DNA from: Mixophyes australis
Taxonomy: Eukaryota; Chordata; Amphibia; Anura; Limnodynastidae
DNA: 64,000 bases
Assembly (NCBI GenBank): GCA_036250195.1
Contig: JAVHZZ010000003.1
Location: 89,110,418 to 89,174,417 of the forward strand
Direction: 5' to 3'
Part shown: positions 11,471 to 23,052 of the stretch, piece by piece
Position numbering within the stretch: position 1 is the first letter of the stretch
Layout of the letters: every line of letters starts with the position of its first letter
Translations under genes and position numbers: made by a program
The notes under the pieces: generated by a model
The model's database searches: none
Told to the model about the DNA's origin: nothing
Seen by the model: the letters and a program-made list of their open reading frames with translations, nothing else

Positions 11471-11755
11471 CAGGGGCGCACGCAGGATTGTCAGGGGGGG
11501 AGTTTTCCCCCGCCCCACCAAAAATACAACAAAAAAAAAACAACCACGAGAGAGAGCTGCTGCGCATGCGCAGCAGCTTCGTTTCGGCAGCGGTGTCCTA
11601 TACAGCAGCCGCGGCGCTGCCAAAGAAGCATCCGCCGCGGATGCTTCTTTGACAGCGCCGCGGCTGCTGTATAGGACAGTGCCGCTATGGTGGGCACTGA
11701 GTTAGCGCAGGGGGGGATTTCTGGAGACTCAGAAACACTCCTGCGTGCGCCACTG
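11471..11755. mobile_element. GC-rich MITE inserted in the Penelope element
   Basis: Terminal inverted repeats 'caggggcgcacgcagga' (left) and 'tcctgcgtgcgccactg' (right) are near-perfect complements. An inner palindrome is centred near 11636 with arms of about 45 bp spanning 11592-11684. The CAGGGGCG...CCACTG form suggests hAT affiliation. The flanking 8-mers 'catctctc' and 'ctctctaa' are not identical, so the target duplication is not confirmed. Confidence 0.75.
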
Positions 11756-11873
11756 CTCTCTAATAGGGTTTCACATGTTGTATTCCTATAAATTTTAATC
11801 GTTTGTGATTGCAGTTATGGTGGAGAGCAAAATGATATGACAAACTGTGTGTTTTTAACCCTCTCTTTATATT

Positions 11874-12086
11874 TTATATATGCTCCGAGATTCTAGTTTT
11901 AAGTGTTCTCTTTGTTCTGCCTACATATTGCAGGCCAGATAGGCACTCCATGAGGTAGATTACACCTTCAGTATGACAATTAATCATTTGACTGATGTCA
12001 AAGCTCCTTCCGTTGGAATTGGATTTGAAATTAGTCACAGGTTTTGTGGACATTTGCGTATTATTCTTGCATGCTTTACAATCCAT
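11874..12086 (-). pseudogene. Penelope GIY-YIG endonuclease domain fragment
   Basis: The minus-strand translation contains 'VIYLMECLSGLQYVGRTKR' followed by a basic stretch and 'RISEH', the usual layout of the GIY-YIG nuclease at the C-terminus of Penelope proteins. It would nick the chromosome to prime reverse transcription. The upstream cysteine/histidine-containing part (CKAC) is also visible. A 70-codon frame is open, but the reading frame to the RT region upstream is interrupted, so this is part of a dead gene. Confidence 0.75.
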
Positions 12087-12110
12087 GCAGAAATGAAAGC
12101 CTTTGGTTTT

Positions 12111-13730
12111 TTAACACTGCTTTCCTTTGTATGTATAGATATATGGCTGCTGGTCAGCATATTTGTAAGATTTATTGCCTTTTTGTAAATTATGCAAGTT
12201 TTTTATTGGGATGATCTTTTTCATATCTTCATCCAATTCTAAAATGTGCCAATGTTTCTGTAAAATCCCTTCCACGGCATCCACATTGCTCTTGAATCGA
12301 GTTATAAATGTAACCTCTGGGACTTTCTCCATATCTTTTGTATTGTACAGCAGCAGTTGGTTTTCTACCACCTCATCAAATGCCTGTTGCACTTGTTTCT
12401 CCTTATAGCCTATTTCTATGAATTTCTGCTTGAGTTAATTACCTTGGGTCAAAAAAGTCCCATGGTTTGTATAGTTCCTCTTTATTCCCCTGAATAGTAT
12501 ACCTGGGTTGTTCCTAATCCAATTTTTATGATGATTGCTGGAGGCCAAAATTAAATTATTACAGTCCACTTTTTCAGTGTAGTTCCTTGTTTTTTTTTTA
12601 TCAGATCTTCTATAACATACATTATAAGGGCCAGAAAATTGACTTGCAGGGGACTATACTCAGCTGTAAATTTGATGTTAAGTTCATTATGATTAATGTA
12701 TTGCAAAAATTCCAACAGATCCTTTTCAGCACCATCCCAAACAAAGAACACATAATCTATGTAGCATTTCCAACATATTAGGTGTGTTAAAAATTGATTC
12801 TCCGACCATATTGAGTTTTCTTCCTATATGGCGACAAAGAGGTTGGCATTACTGGGCGCAAATCATGTTGTAAAGTGACTTGATGTCACGCAGAATATAG
12901 GTATCATTCCATACAATACCTTCCAAAATCTGTAGGATCGCTGTTGTACCCTTATGATGGCTTCTTTGTTCACTAACTATTTAATGAATCAACGAGTCGA
13001 TATATCCCACAAGATTATATGTAATTGAGTCAATTCCCGACACTATTGGTCAGCCCAGAGGATTTGTTTTATCTTTATGAATTTTTGAAAGATGATAAAG
13101 TTGGAATCTTGGCATTCAGAATGTAAAGGTAGTCAATTTCTTTTCTATTTACAACTCAAATGTTAAATCCTTCCTAAAATAAATCATGTTATTGATGTTG
13201 ATACTTTTAAGTGGGATCTTCTTGATGTCTGGTATATGTGGAAGTGTCTGCCAAAAGTCTGTCTGCTTCTTGTAGATATTTGAGTTTATCCATTACTACA
13301 ATTCTCCCACCTTTGTCGGCGGGTTTAATGATTATGTCTTCATTGTGTTACAGTTTTCTCAGGCTCTTTGTTCGCTTTCAGAGATATTCCTCTGTATCTT
13401 GAATTGTTCTGGCAGGTTCTCTAGATTCTTTTCCACCAATCTCTGAAAAGTTTCAACTTGAGATCCTTTGGAAAAATTGGTTAAAAATTGCTCGATGGGT
13501 GAAAGTTGGTATGTATGAAACCGTTTGAATCGTTTTCTTTTGCTCTAATTATTGGATTTTTCATAAAGGCAAATCTTCCTGATGAACCTATGGAAGTCAA
13601 TAGAGACCTCAAATTTATTAGGTTTAGATTGAGGTGCAAACTTCAGACCTTTGTTTGAAACATTATCTTGATCATAGGTGAGTGGTGTACTGCTAGGATT
13701 GAAAATACCTTCCGATTTATTGTGCATGTT
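12111..13730 (-). pseudogene. Penelope reverse transcriptase, inactive
   Basis: Fragments in several frames of the minus strand follow the Penelope RT order. The N-terminal part lies at 13545-13727 ('NKGLKFAPQSKPNKFE'). The core catalytic box lies at about 12752-12763, followed by 'VFFVWDGAEKDLLEFLQY', and the thumb-like region lies at 12111-12392. The catalytic box reads Y-I-D-Y, where the family has Y-x-D-D, so the second metal-binding aspartate is replaced by tyrosine. Together with the frame breaks this shows a long-dead copy. Confidence 0.7.
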
Positions 13731-14300
13731 TAGCTTTGCTCTCCTTCTTGCCTTTCCTCCTCTGGTTCCTCTCTTAATGGTGTGGTATCTCCTTTCCTCT
13801 TTATTCTCGGAGTCATGTTTGGCATGTCTGGTGGTTTGTCTGTCCTGAAAATCCTCAGATTCCTGAGAAATATTTCTTTTTTTTCTTAGTTTGTATGTTG
13901 TCTCTAATGGTAGTCATTAGCTGTCTACTTGTTGTAACTATAATCGATTTTGTGCGTCATGTTTTACTTGCGTATATCATATATACAGTTTTACAATATT
14001 GCCTCCTTGGAGAGTAATAAAAGTGTTTCCTATTATAAGGTTGGTATATCCTATCTTTGGCTAGTTGCCTTGGTGCAAATTTGATCAAAGGTTTCTTCAA
14101 CTATTTAGGTGCTTTACACCTCAATGTGTTTAAGGGGATAAGATTTGCATTAAGTAGCAAACTAATAATTCTCATTTTAGTAATGTCTTCTTGCTTCCTC
14201 TCCTCTAAATCCCCATGAAATTTATTTTGCTTCCTTCTAATGATTTCATCCTCCATTTTTTTTCAATCTTAGCAATGCTTGAACTTGCATTTTCAAAAAA

Positions 14301-14799
14301 TAGCATTTATATTAACTATCATTCCAAATGAATGTTATTACTGTACTTTGCACATCTGAACACAAGTTTTGGTACAGAGATTGGATGTTTTTCATGGAGT
14401 AGACGTGGAATCAAAGTTATTTTCACAGCATTACCTCATCCTGACCAAAAATATGTTGACAATTGTAGGATTGGAGCAGAGTGTACATTTCTTAATGATA
14501 TTTTTAAATTAACTCTATATGATGTCATTTGGGTCATTGTTAATGCTATTCCTCAAAAATTTCAGGGCAACGTCCTGCTATGTGAAAAGGTAATCTTCCT
14601 TTAGAACAGTGGTTATGCAAGATGACTATAAACAGTATTCAGCTATAACATTTTTGTGTGTTACAACATGGAACCATTATGTTTTTAACTGAAAATTTTT
14701 CCCATTAATCAACACATTATTCAGTATTGAATAATGTGCCAAAAAATTGAATCCAACCATTCTTGTCCAAATTAATTATGAACAAAAATCTGCAAAAAA
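14301..14799 (+). other. No gene recognised
   Basis: A 90-codon plus-strand frame at 14332-14604 has no recognisable motif. The sequence is AT-rich spacer between the Penelope element and a Tc1-like element. Confidence 0.45.
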
Positions 14800-14849
14800 G
14801 TTATTGTATAGTATAGAAGAGTTAATACTTGCAGAACCACCTTTGGCAG

Positions 14850-15770
14850 GAATTATAGCTCTGTGTAAGTGTCTACAAGTTTTGCACAACTAGACAGTGA
14901 AATTGTATCCATTCTTCTTGGCAAAATTACTCAAACTCCATCAAGTTGGATGGTGATTGTTAGTGGATAGCAATTTTTAAATGGTGTCACAGATGCTCGA
15001 TTGGATTGAGATATGGGTTTTACCTAGGCTACTTCGGGATATTAACCTTTTTGGTGGTAAGCCACTCAACTGTGGCTTTTGCTGTACGCTTTGGGCCATT
15101 GTAATGTTGAAAGAGAAATTCCATGTCCATATACTTTTGTAGACTGCAAGAAGTTTTCCTCCAGGATTTCTCTGTACTTTGGCCCACTCATATTCTCCTC
15201 TATTTTTATTAGCTTTCTAGTCCTTTCCACAGACAAGCATCCCCATAACATGATGCTTCCACCATCATGCTTCACTGTAGGGATGGTGTTTTAATTGTGA
15301 TGTGTAGTGTTAGGCTGGCCCCAAGCATAGCGCTTAGCATTGTGGCTGAAAAGTTACATTTTGGTCTCAGTAGACAATGGAATCTTCCTTCACATGGTCA
15401 TGTCTCCCATGTGCCGTTGGACAAACTGTAGCCGAGCTTTAATGTAATTTTGTTTCCTCAAGGGCTTTCTTCTTACCACCGTCCCATACAACCCAGATTT
15501 ATAAAGTGTGCATGCTATTGTTGTCCCATGAACATTTATTCCCATCTCTGTGATGGAAGACTGAAGCTCCTTTAGAGTTGACACTGGCCTCTTGTTGGCC
15601 TCTCCTACTACAGCTCTTCTCATCCAGACACTCAGTATTTGAGAATGGCCTGTTCTATGCAGCTTCACAGTTGTTCCATATTGTCTCCATTTTTGTATGA
15701 TGATCTTAACTGTGCTTCAGTGTACACTCATTGCCTTCAAAATATTATTGTACCCTATTTCCTGATTGGT
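14850..15770 (-). pseudogene. Tc1-like transposase pseudogene
   Basis: On the minus strand the N-terminal helix-turn-helix region lies at 15390-15668 ('RPVSTLKELQSSITEMGI', 'RRKPLRKQNYIKARLQF'). It is followed by the catalytic-domain block 'KHDGGSIMLWGCLS' at 15235-15275, 'KYREILEENFLQS' further on, and a C-terminal block near 14850-14920 containing 'CAKLV' and 'AKGGSAS'. The enzyme would cut and paste the element at TA sites. Frame breaks between 15275 and 15390 and after 15066 separate the blocks, and the DDE triad cannot be read in one frame. Confidence 0.75.
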
Positions 15771-15771
15771 G

Positions 15772-16540
15772 CTTCATCATCATCATCATCATCATAATTA
15801 TTTTTATTTATTTTTATTGCACCACAGAACCTCCAGCTGTGCATAATCAACAAAAAATAAGCAGAAAAAAATACAACAACAAGAAAAACAATAGCAAAAA
15901 GAAAAATCAATACAAGAGACTATAGAGAAACTACATAAGAAGACACAAAAGAACAAAGGAAATATTACAAAGAGTATGAGGAGATAGGAGGTAGAGAGGG
16001 CCAAACTTGTGAGGGTTAACATTGAGAGAAGTAGGGCTGTAAATGGGGATGATAGAGGTGGAGTGAAAGGAGCAGGTGGAGTGTAAGGAGGAAATTGCCT
16101 TAGGATGGGCCTGGTAGGCATGTGTTAAAAGATGAGTTTTGAGGGAGCTTTTGAAACATTCAAAATTGGGAGATGAAAAAGAAAGAGATACACTAAATAT
16201 GGCTTTATAAGTATGGGTAAGCAACCAACTTGAAGTGTATTCTGGAGGGAAATGTAAGGTTTTACAAAGAGGTCTAGCAGAAGAGGAACATTGGAAGAGG
16301 AAGATTAGTCAATTCATGGCATTCAGCACAGATTTCACAGATTTCACAGGAGAAGATTGCAATAATCAAGGCGTGACAAGAGCATGGATGATTGTATTGG
16401 TGGCATCCAGGGAGAGGAAAGGTGAAATCTTTTCAATGTTGCAGAGAAGGGAGTTAGTGGTGGGAAAGAAGTGATGGGGGTTTTTGGACTTGAAGGAAAT
16501 ATGGGTTTTCAAATGGAACTGTTTGGCAAGAGAGAGAGCA
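15772..16540 (-). mobile_element. LINE 3' fragment (same clade as 1-1160)
   Basis: Minus-strand translation gives 'KISPFLSLDATNTIIHALV' near 16360-16440 and 'FKSSLKTHLLTHAYQA' near 16100-16150. These are the two blocks that also flank the C-terminal half of the LINE at 2-856. The element ends at the left with a (CAT)n run at 15775-15795, its (ATG)n tail. It is 5' truncated and degenerate. It interrupts the Tc1-like element. Confidence 0.7.
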
Positions 16541-16870
16541 GTGCACTTCTCAAAAACATTGTCCTGGGTCTGCTTGGAATGTTCTTTTGTCTTTATTTTG
16601 TAGCCTTTGCTTGGAAATGCACTAACTACCTGGGGAGTGCACAGAGACAGGTGTATTTATTTTTTAAGTATCTGACACACCTTAACTGCACACAGGTGGA
16701 TTCCAATAAACTATTAATGGGACCTGTGAAAAAAGTTGATTACTTCAGAGGAAATCTAGTATGGAATTAGGAAGAGGGTAAATACTAATGTATGGAGAAA
16801 CCCAGCAAATTTTTTAGCATGATTTTTGCTGGAGATAAGTATTTTTTCATCGTAATAAGTAGAGCCCTAA

Positions 16871-17238
16871 AAAATAGAGGTAGCAGAAGACAAATATCAA
16901 ATTAGAAGGGGAGTATAGGGGATTTGCTAGTACAGTAAGGAAGATAGAATAGAGAATGAGAACAATCATCTGCCAAGAAGAGACTCACTGTGACAGCACC
17001 AGCATATATGCAACTGGCTACAATATGTTCAAGCTTAAATTTATATATTTAGACAGTTTTTATGTGAACAGTGAAGAGCAATCCTTGATTGGCAAATACA
17101 ACCAATGAAACCTGAAAATAAACTGCAAACCTTGAGTGACAAACAAGGATATCAAAATTTAAAAGTGAATGGCCAATGCAAGCCGCAATTTTGAACCACA
17201 AAATTGAATCAGGTCCAGATCACAGTAGTGCAAGGATA
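16871..17238 (+). other. No gene recognised
   Basis: AT-rich spacer between two Tc1-like elements. Confidence 0.45.
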
Positions 17239-17599
17239 CAGTTAGGTCCATGTATATTTGGACACTGACACAATTTTTGTTATTTTAGCTGTTTACCAAA
17301 ACATACTCAAGTTATAGTTATATAATGAATATATATAAAAGTGCAGACTATCAGCTTTAATTTGAGGATATTCACATTCAAATTAGAGGAAGGGTTTTGG
17401 ATCTACAGCTGCTTAATATGTAGTTACCCTCTTTTTCAAGGGACTAAAAGTAATTGGACAATTGACGCAAAAGCCGTTTCATTAACAGATATGGGCTATT
17501 CCTTCACTATTTCTTTATCAGTTAAACAAGCAAAAGGACTGCAGTTGATTTCAAGAGTGGTATTTGGATGTGGAAGCTATTATGGTGAACCAACAACAT

Positions 17600-18470
17600 G
17601 TGGTCAAAAGAGCTCTCAATACAAGTGAAACAGGCAATCTTTAGGCTGCAAAAAAAGAAAACTCCGTCAGAGAACTAGTGGGAACCTTAGGAGTGGCCAA
17701 ATCAACAGGTTGGTACATTCTGAGAAAGAAAGAACGCACTTGAGAGCTCGGCAACACAAAAAGGCTCGGACGTCCACAGAAGACAACAGTAGGGGATGAT
17801 CAGGATCCTTTTCATGGTAAAGAAAAGCTCTTTCACAACATCCAGTCAGATGAACATTCTCCAGGAGGTAGGCATATTAATATCCAAGTCTACCATAAAG
17901 AGAAGACTTTACGAGAGCAAATACAGAGGGTTCATCTCAAGGTGCAAAGCATTCATAAGCCTATAGAATAGAAAGACCAGATTAGACTTTGCCAAAAAAC
18001 ATTTTAAAAAGCACATCATTTTTGGACAGATGAAACTAAGATCAAGATCAATGGGTTCCAGAATGATGGGAAGACAAAATTATGGAGAAGGCATGGAATG
18101 GCTCATGATCCGAAACACCACATCAGCTGGAAAAGAGATGGAGGCAGTGTCATGGCATGGCACGGCATGCATACCTTCCAATGGTACTGGAGGATTAGTG
18201 TTATTTTGATGATGTGACAGAAGCAGCTGGATGAATTCTGAAGTGTATAGCGATATACTGTCTGCTCAGAGTCAGCCAAATTCAACAAAGTTGATTGGAC
18301 TGCACTTCGCAGTACAGATGAATAATGACCCAAAACTGCAAAAGCAACCCAGGATTTTTTTACAGGAAAAGAAGTGGAATATTCTGCAATGGCCAATTCA
18401 ATCACCTCATCTCAAATCCGATGGAGCATTAATTAAACTTGCTTAAGACAAAACTAAACAACAACTACAT
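17600..18470 (+). pseudogene. Tc1-like transposase pseudogene
   Basis: Recognisable blocks in order are an N-terminal region near 17640-17800, then 'FWTDETKIKI' near 18020 (first catalytic Asp), 'WKRDGGSVMAW' near 18130, and 'NNDPKLQKQPRIFLQEKKW' with 'LQWPIQSPHL' near 18320-18410 (second Asp). The block that should carry the third acidic residue reads DGALIKLA where a P-I-E motif is expected, and a stop follows. The reading frame shifts several times. The SINE separates the final block, which resumes near 18870. Confidence 0.75.
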
Positions 18471-18486
18471 ACACCTGACAATGGCT

Positions 18487-18865
18487 GACAAGCACGGTGG
18501 CTTAGTGGTTAGTACTTCTGCCTCACAGCACTGGGGTCATGAGCTTAATGCCTGACCATGGCCTTATCTGTGTGGAGTTTGAATGTTCTTCCTGTTTTTG
18601 TGTGGGTTTCCTCCGGGTGGTCAGGTTTTCTCCCACACTCATAAGAAAAAACACACCAGTAGCTTAATTTGCTGCTATTAAATTGACCTTAGTCTCTGTG
18701 TGTGTGTGGTTGTGTGTGTGTGTGTGTGTGTGTGTTTGTGTGTGTATATTAGGGAATTTAGACTGTTAGTTCCAATGGGGCAGGGACTGAAGTGAGTGAG
18801 TTCTCTGTACAGCTCTGTGGAATTAGTGCCAATTTATAAATAGCTGATGACGATGATGATGTCCA
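18487..18865 (+). mobile_element. tRNA-derived SINE with LINE-like 3' tail
   Basis: The head 'cggtggcttagtggttagta' has the form of an RNA polymerase III A box. It is followed by a B-box-like 'ggtcatgagcttaatgcc' near 18535. The body includes 'gtgggtttcctccgggtgg', a (TG)n run, and a 3' tail 'acagctctgtggaatt...gatgatgatg' like that of the LINE at 1-1160. It would be mobilised by that LINE's enzyme. Two reverse-strand head fragments of the same family lie at 62380-62540 and 62860-63030. Confidence 0.85.
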
Positions 18866-19168
18866 TTGAATCCGGTCTTCAGGCACTCATTGCCTGCAAA
18901 GGATTTGCGGCAAAGTATTATAAATAAACATTTAATTTATGATTATGTCAATTTGTCTAATTACATTTGAGCCCCTGAAAATAGGGGATGGTGTTTAAAA
19001 ATGGTTGCAAAAAATGTTTCATCCAATATTTTTGTTCAACCTCTTGAATTAAAGCTGAAAGTCTTCAAATTCAATTGCATCTCCATTGTTTTAAAATCCA
19101 TTGTGGTGGCATAAAGAGCAAAAATTATGAATATTGTATCACTGTCCAATTATTTCCAGACCTAGCTG

Positions 19169-21402
19169 CATTATTTCAGAGAGGCAGATAAATAAGTGAA
19201 TAGAGCCAGTTGGACAGTGAAGTAGAAGCCCTGCTCATGTAAGTAAGATGGCAAACTGGTATCCTAGCAACCAAAGTCATTATTCAAGTTATACCTGGTT
19301 GTATATACTATATGGTGGGGCCAATAGAACATTTGTTAGATGAGATAAAGTAGTAATTTAATTTAAGATTTCTTTGTGAAACCTGCTCTTTCTTCCTATC
19401 TGCCCCTAGGAGACAAATTATAGTATATCAGTGTGTGATACCCTGGAAATGAGGTATCACTTAATTAACATCGTCGGTACCATGTGACATAATACGCATG
19501 CGCTGTATGGTCTCGACCAGCAGTACAATTGAGAACTGCAAATCCCAACATGCTTTGGGGGAGCAGAGGAGGAAGGAGATGGCATGACCCATGACAGTTA
19601 GTGAGTATGTAGAGCTCATTTGTGGTCAGTTGGCAATTGATAAGAGGTAGTAACAAGAGTTATATAATGAAGAATAACTTCAAGAATAAAAAAAAGTGGA
19701 AATGAAGAATTATTATTGGAGTGGGACTTCAACTTTACATGTAGTAGTGTTCATTGTCAAGCATGACAGAAACAGAACTGAAGCTAAAGTGAAATCCAGA
19801 GCATCTAGTGATAGAGAGATATCGGGTGTGTTTCCAGGAGAGATTTATAGAAAGACATACAGATAGGTAAACACCTTGATATCTGTACAGTATTACTCTC
19901 ATATTGTTGAGTAACTTTGTGTTATCTGGAATAAATGCAAGACAATTATAATTCAAGAGAGCTAATTTATAGCAACCATCAGTAAAATACTATAGTTGGA
20001 CAAAATCCGTATTTACACTAAGCATAAAGACATCATTCAAGAACTGTGAAATATTATTCACATTAAAAGACTGAAAGCGTTATAAGGAAATACTGAAAAA
20101 TGTTTCCCACTTCCAGGATCCATAATTATAATTCACTGTAAAAAGAATCATTTCGGCCTGCTATATACATCAAGTGCACCAACTAAAGATTATATTGATA
20201 ATAGATTAACAGTGGAAAAGAGACATGACCGGGAATCACCAATTGATCTTTGAGTGTAGTATTTGATAAGTGTGTCATTGCTGGGGGTTAACGGCTGTAA
20301 AATATTAGAATGTGGTAACTAGTTTATTCCTATTAATGTAAGAATTGTATTTTTAAAAATCATATTGATTTGTATGAGTAGAGGAAGAAAATCATATGCA
20401 TTAGAAAAGGTGTAAATACTGATATAGGATACGATTTTAAATAACTTACAGGGGATGGTATAATTTCTTAGGTAAATAGAGGTATTTAAATTATATGCAT
20501 TTTTCATCATTAATTTATTGAGAATAGTTCAATCTGTTAAAGGGATGATAATTTAAACTACAGTAGTATTATTGCGGTTGGTAAATCAAAAGTGTATTAA
20601 ATAATTAAATCAAAGTTTTAAAAAAAATATTTATTAAATTAAACTGGCTATTGGATTGTCCAAAACTTCCAGTTTCTTGTGGCATCATATTGTTTGTTTG
20701 GTGTTTGCCATGGGTTGGGGTGGGGTACTGCAAGGCCCCTTGACAAGAATATTGGGGTAAGTTCAACAAACGCAAGCCTCGGTGGTGCACCTCAAGGTAG
20801 TACATATGTCCATCACATTCTCACAGAACATCTGTCGCAACATCTGTGGGTCTTAGACACAAACTCTTAAACAACAAATCACATTTTAATTGCTGAATGG
20901 AGTAGTGACATATTTTCTGGTGGGCAGTAAAATTAATTTATCAATGTATTTGGTTAGTGACGTGAGCAAAAATCCCGCTTCCTTCCACTGTAAGTCAAAT
21001 ACAGCACAAGCCTTCTTAGTTCAGATGATATTAATGTAAAAGAGCATTGCCTCACAAAAAACAAAAATGAGGGCTTTAATCCTTACATAAGGAATTGAGA
21101 GTAGAGAAATCCATACCGATCCTAATATATCTGACTATGCATCTGGCTGCGTCTCTGGATCCATATCTAGCCAAAAGGGACATTTAATGAACAATTTGCA
21201 TTTATCTGCCACAACTCCTTAAATGAGAATTAAATCCATATTTTCTTCTTTTGTGAGTCAATGCTGTGCTGTATTAGAGATATGTGAATGAACAGCTTCT
21301 GTTTTAAAAAGGCCTGTCCTGTAATCAATTTATTTGGAAAATCACCCATTATTAGATATAAGAAAAAGTAATATAAGAACTAGACCCTTTGAACCAGCCT
21401 AG
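19169..21402 (+). other. No gene recognised
   Basis: AT-rich sequence with only short frames. No transposon termini or RNA genes were recognised. Confidence 0.5.
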
Positions 21403-21783
21403 GGGGTAAGTGTATCAAGCTGAAGTTTTCCGGCGGGTTTGAAAAGTGGAGATGTTGCCTATATCAACTAGGGATGTGCACCGGCGACTTTTGAGGTCTC
21501 GTGTTTTGTGTTTTGGATCCGGATTTTCATTATTTTTTGGGTTCGGATTTGTCTCGCAAAACACTTGACGAAAGGTCTCGGTTCGGATTTAAGGTTTTGG
21601 ATTCGGATTTTTTTTGGAAAAAACATAAAAAGTTTAAAAATCAAGTTTTTGGGCTTATTTTCACTCCTATGCTATTAGTAACCTCAATAACATTCAATAA
21701 CAAGCATTTCCACTAATTTACAGTGTATTCTGAACACCTCACAATATAGTTATTAGTCCAAAACGTTGCAACGAGGTATCTTT

Positions 21784-22860
21784 CTGGACTGCGTAGAGGA
21801 GTGGGTCACCACAATATATATTAAAAACCCTGAACTTTTATGATTCGCACCAATAAATGTACCTGGACTGTGTAGAGGAGTGGGTCACCACAATATATAT
21901 TAAAAACCCTGAACTTTTATGAATCGCACCAATAAATGTACCTGGACTGCGTAGAGGAGTGGGTCACCACAATATATATTAAAAACCCTGAACTTTTATG
22001 AATCGCACCAATAAATGTACCTGGACTGCGTAGAGGAGTGGGTCACCACAATATATATTAAAAACCCTGAACTTTTATGATTCCCACCAATAAATGTACC
22101 TGGACTGCGTAGAGGAGTGGGTCACCACAATATATTAAAAACCCTGAACTTTTATGAATCGCACCAATAAATGTACCTGGACTGCGTAGAGGAGTGGGTC
22201 ACCACAATATATATTAAAAACCCTGAACTTTTATGATTCGCACCAATAAATGTATCTGGACTGCGTAGAGGAGTGGGTCACCACAATATATATAATAAGA
22301 AAACCATCAACTTGTATGATTCGCACCAATAAATGTACCTGGACTGCGTAGAGGAGTGGGTCACCACAATATATATTAAAAACCCTGAACTTTCATGATT
22401 CGCACCAATAAATGTATCTGGACTGCGTAGAGGAGTGGGTCACCACAATATATATAATAAGAAAACCATCAACTTGTATGATTCGCACCAATAAATGTAC
22501 CTGGACTGCGTAGAGGAGTGGGTCACCACAATATATATTAAAAACCCTGAACTTTTATGATTCGCACCAATAAATGTACCTGGACTGCGTAGAGGAGTGG
22601 GTCACCACAATATATATTAAAAACCCTGAACTTTTATGAATCGCACCAATAAATGTACCTGGACTGCGTAGAGGAGTGGGTCACCACAATATATATTAAA
22701 AACCCTGAACTTTTATGAATCGCACCAATAAATGTACCTGGACTGCGTAGAGGAGTGGGTCACCACAATATATATTAAAAACCCTGAACTTGTATGATTC
22801 GCACCAATAAATGTACCTGGACTGCGTAGAGGAGTGGGCACTGGGCACCACAATAAAATA
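21784..22860. repeat. 79-bp minisatellite, about 13 copies
   Basis: The unit begins 'ctggactgcgtagaggagtg', continues 'ggtcaccacaatatatatta' and ends 'caccaataaatgtac'. Most copies are nearly identical, with variants at the 'ttatgaatcgc/ttatgattcgc' site and two copies with an altered 'aataagaaaaccatcaac' segment. It lies in the 3' part of the hAT element. Units are homologous to the 100-bp units at 23053-23425 but lack their hairpin. Confidence 0.95.
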
Positions 22861-23052
22861 TATAAAAAACCTTCAACAGGTCTGCATTACACTACACATA
22901 CGGCTGCTCCTCCATCCTCTCCATCATATACATGTTGGAGTTTTAGCGTGTGACAACCTCTTGTTTTTGATAATGTCAGTGCATTTTGAATATTTTTCAA
23001 TTTGCCCCACACCACTGAATGTACTTTATCTATGATACGCATCTATCTATCT

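Larger units (their letters stand above)
10920..14300 (-). mobile_element. Penelope-like retroelement, decayed
   Basis: Reverse-strand element with the Penelope order: N-terminal region (around 13545-13730), reverse transcriptase (around 12550-13450) and GIY-YIG endonuclease (11874-12086). It ends at the left with a stretch near 10965-10990 containing 'gcgtttcgtctattcag', a motif I associate with Penelope untranslated regions. The coding region is broken by several stops and frame changes. A 285-bp MITE (11471-11755) lies in its 3' part. Both outer boundaries are approximate. Confidence 0.75.
14800..16870 (-). mobile_element. Tc1/mariner-like transposon, split by a LINE
   Basis: The reverse-strand transposase lies at about 14850-15770. 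Sequence at 16540-16870 resembles the other flank of such elements. The LINE piece at 15772-16540 sits between them. Termini are not clear enough to give a target duplication. Extent is approximate and the right portion is less certain than the transposase. Confidence 0.6.
17239..19168 (+). mobile_element. Tc1/mariner-like transposon with nested SINE
   Basis: Left terminus 'cagttaggtcca' and right terminus 'ccagacctagctg' are inverted repeats, extended inward by 'ttggaca' on both sides. The left flank is TA. The right flank is CA, probably a mutated TA duplication. Inside is a broken transposase (17600-18470) and a SINE (18487-18865). Downstream of the SINE the transposase C-terminal block resumes with 'ggcactcattgcctgcaaag', so the SINE inserted within the coding region. 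Confidence 0.8.

Noticed and set aside
11463..11763. 8-bp target duplication for the MITE at 11471-11755
   Set aside because: Flanking 8-mers are both CT-rich but not identical, and the low-complexity context makes partial matching meaningless.
18487..18560. tRNA gene
   Set aside because: The A and B boxes belong to a SINE head followed by a SINE body and LINE-like tail. A complete cloverleaf was not found.
21784..22860. CRISPR-like array
   Set aside because: Repeat units are contiguous 79-bp near-copies with no unique spacers, in a eukaryotic transposon.
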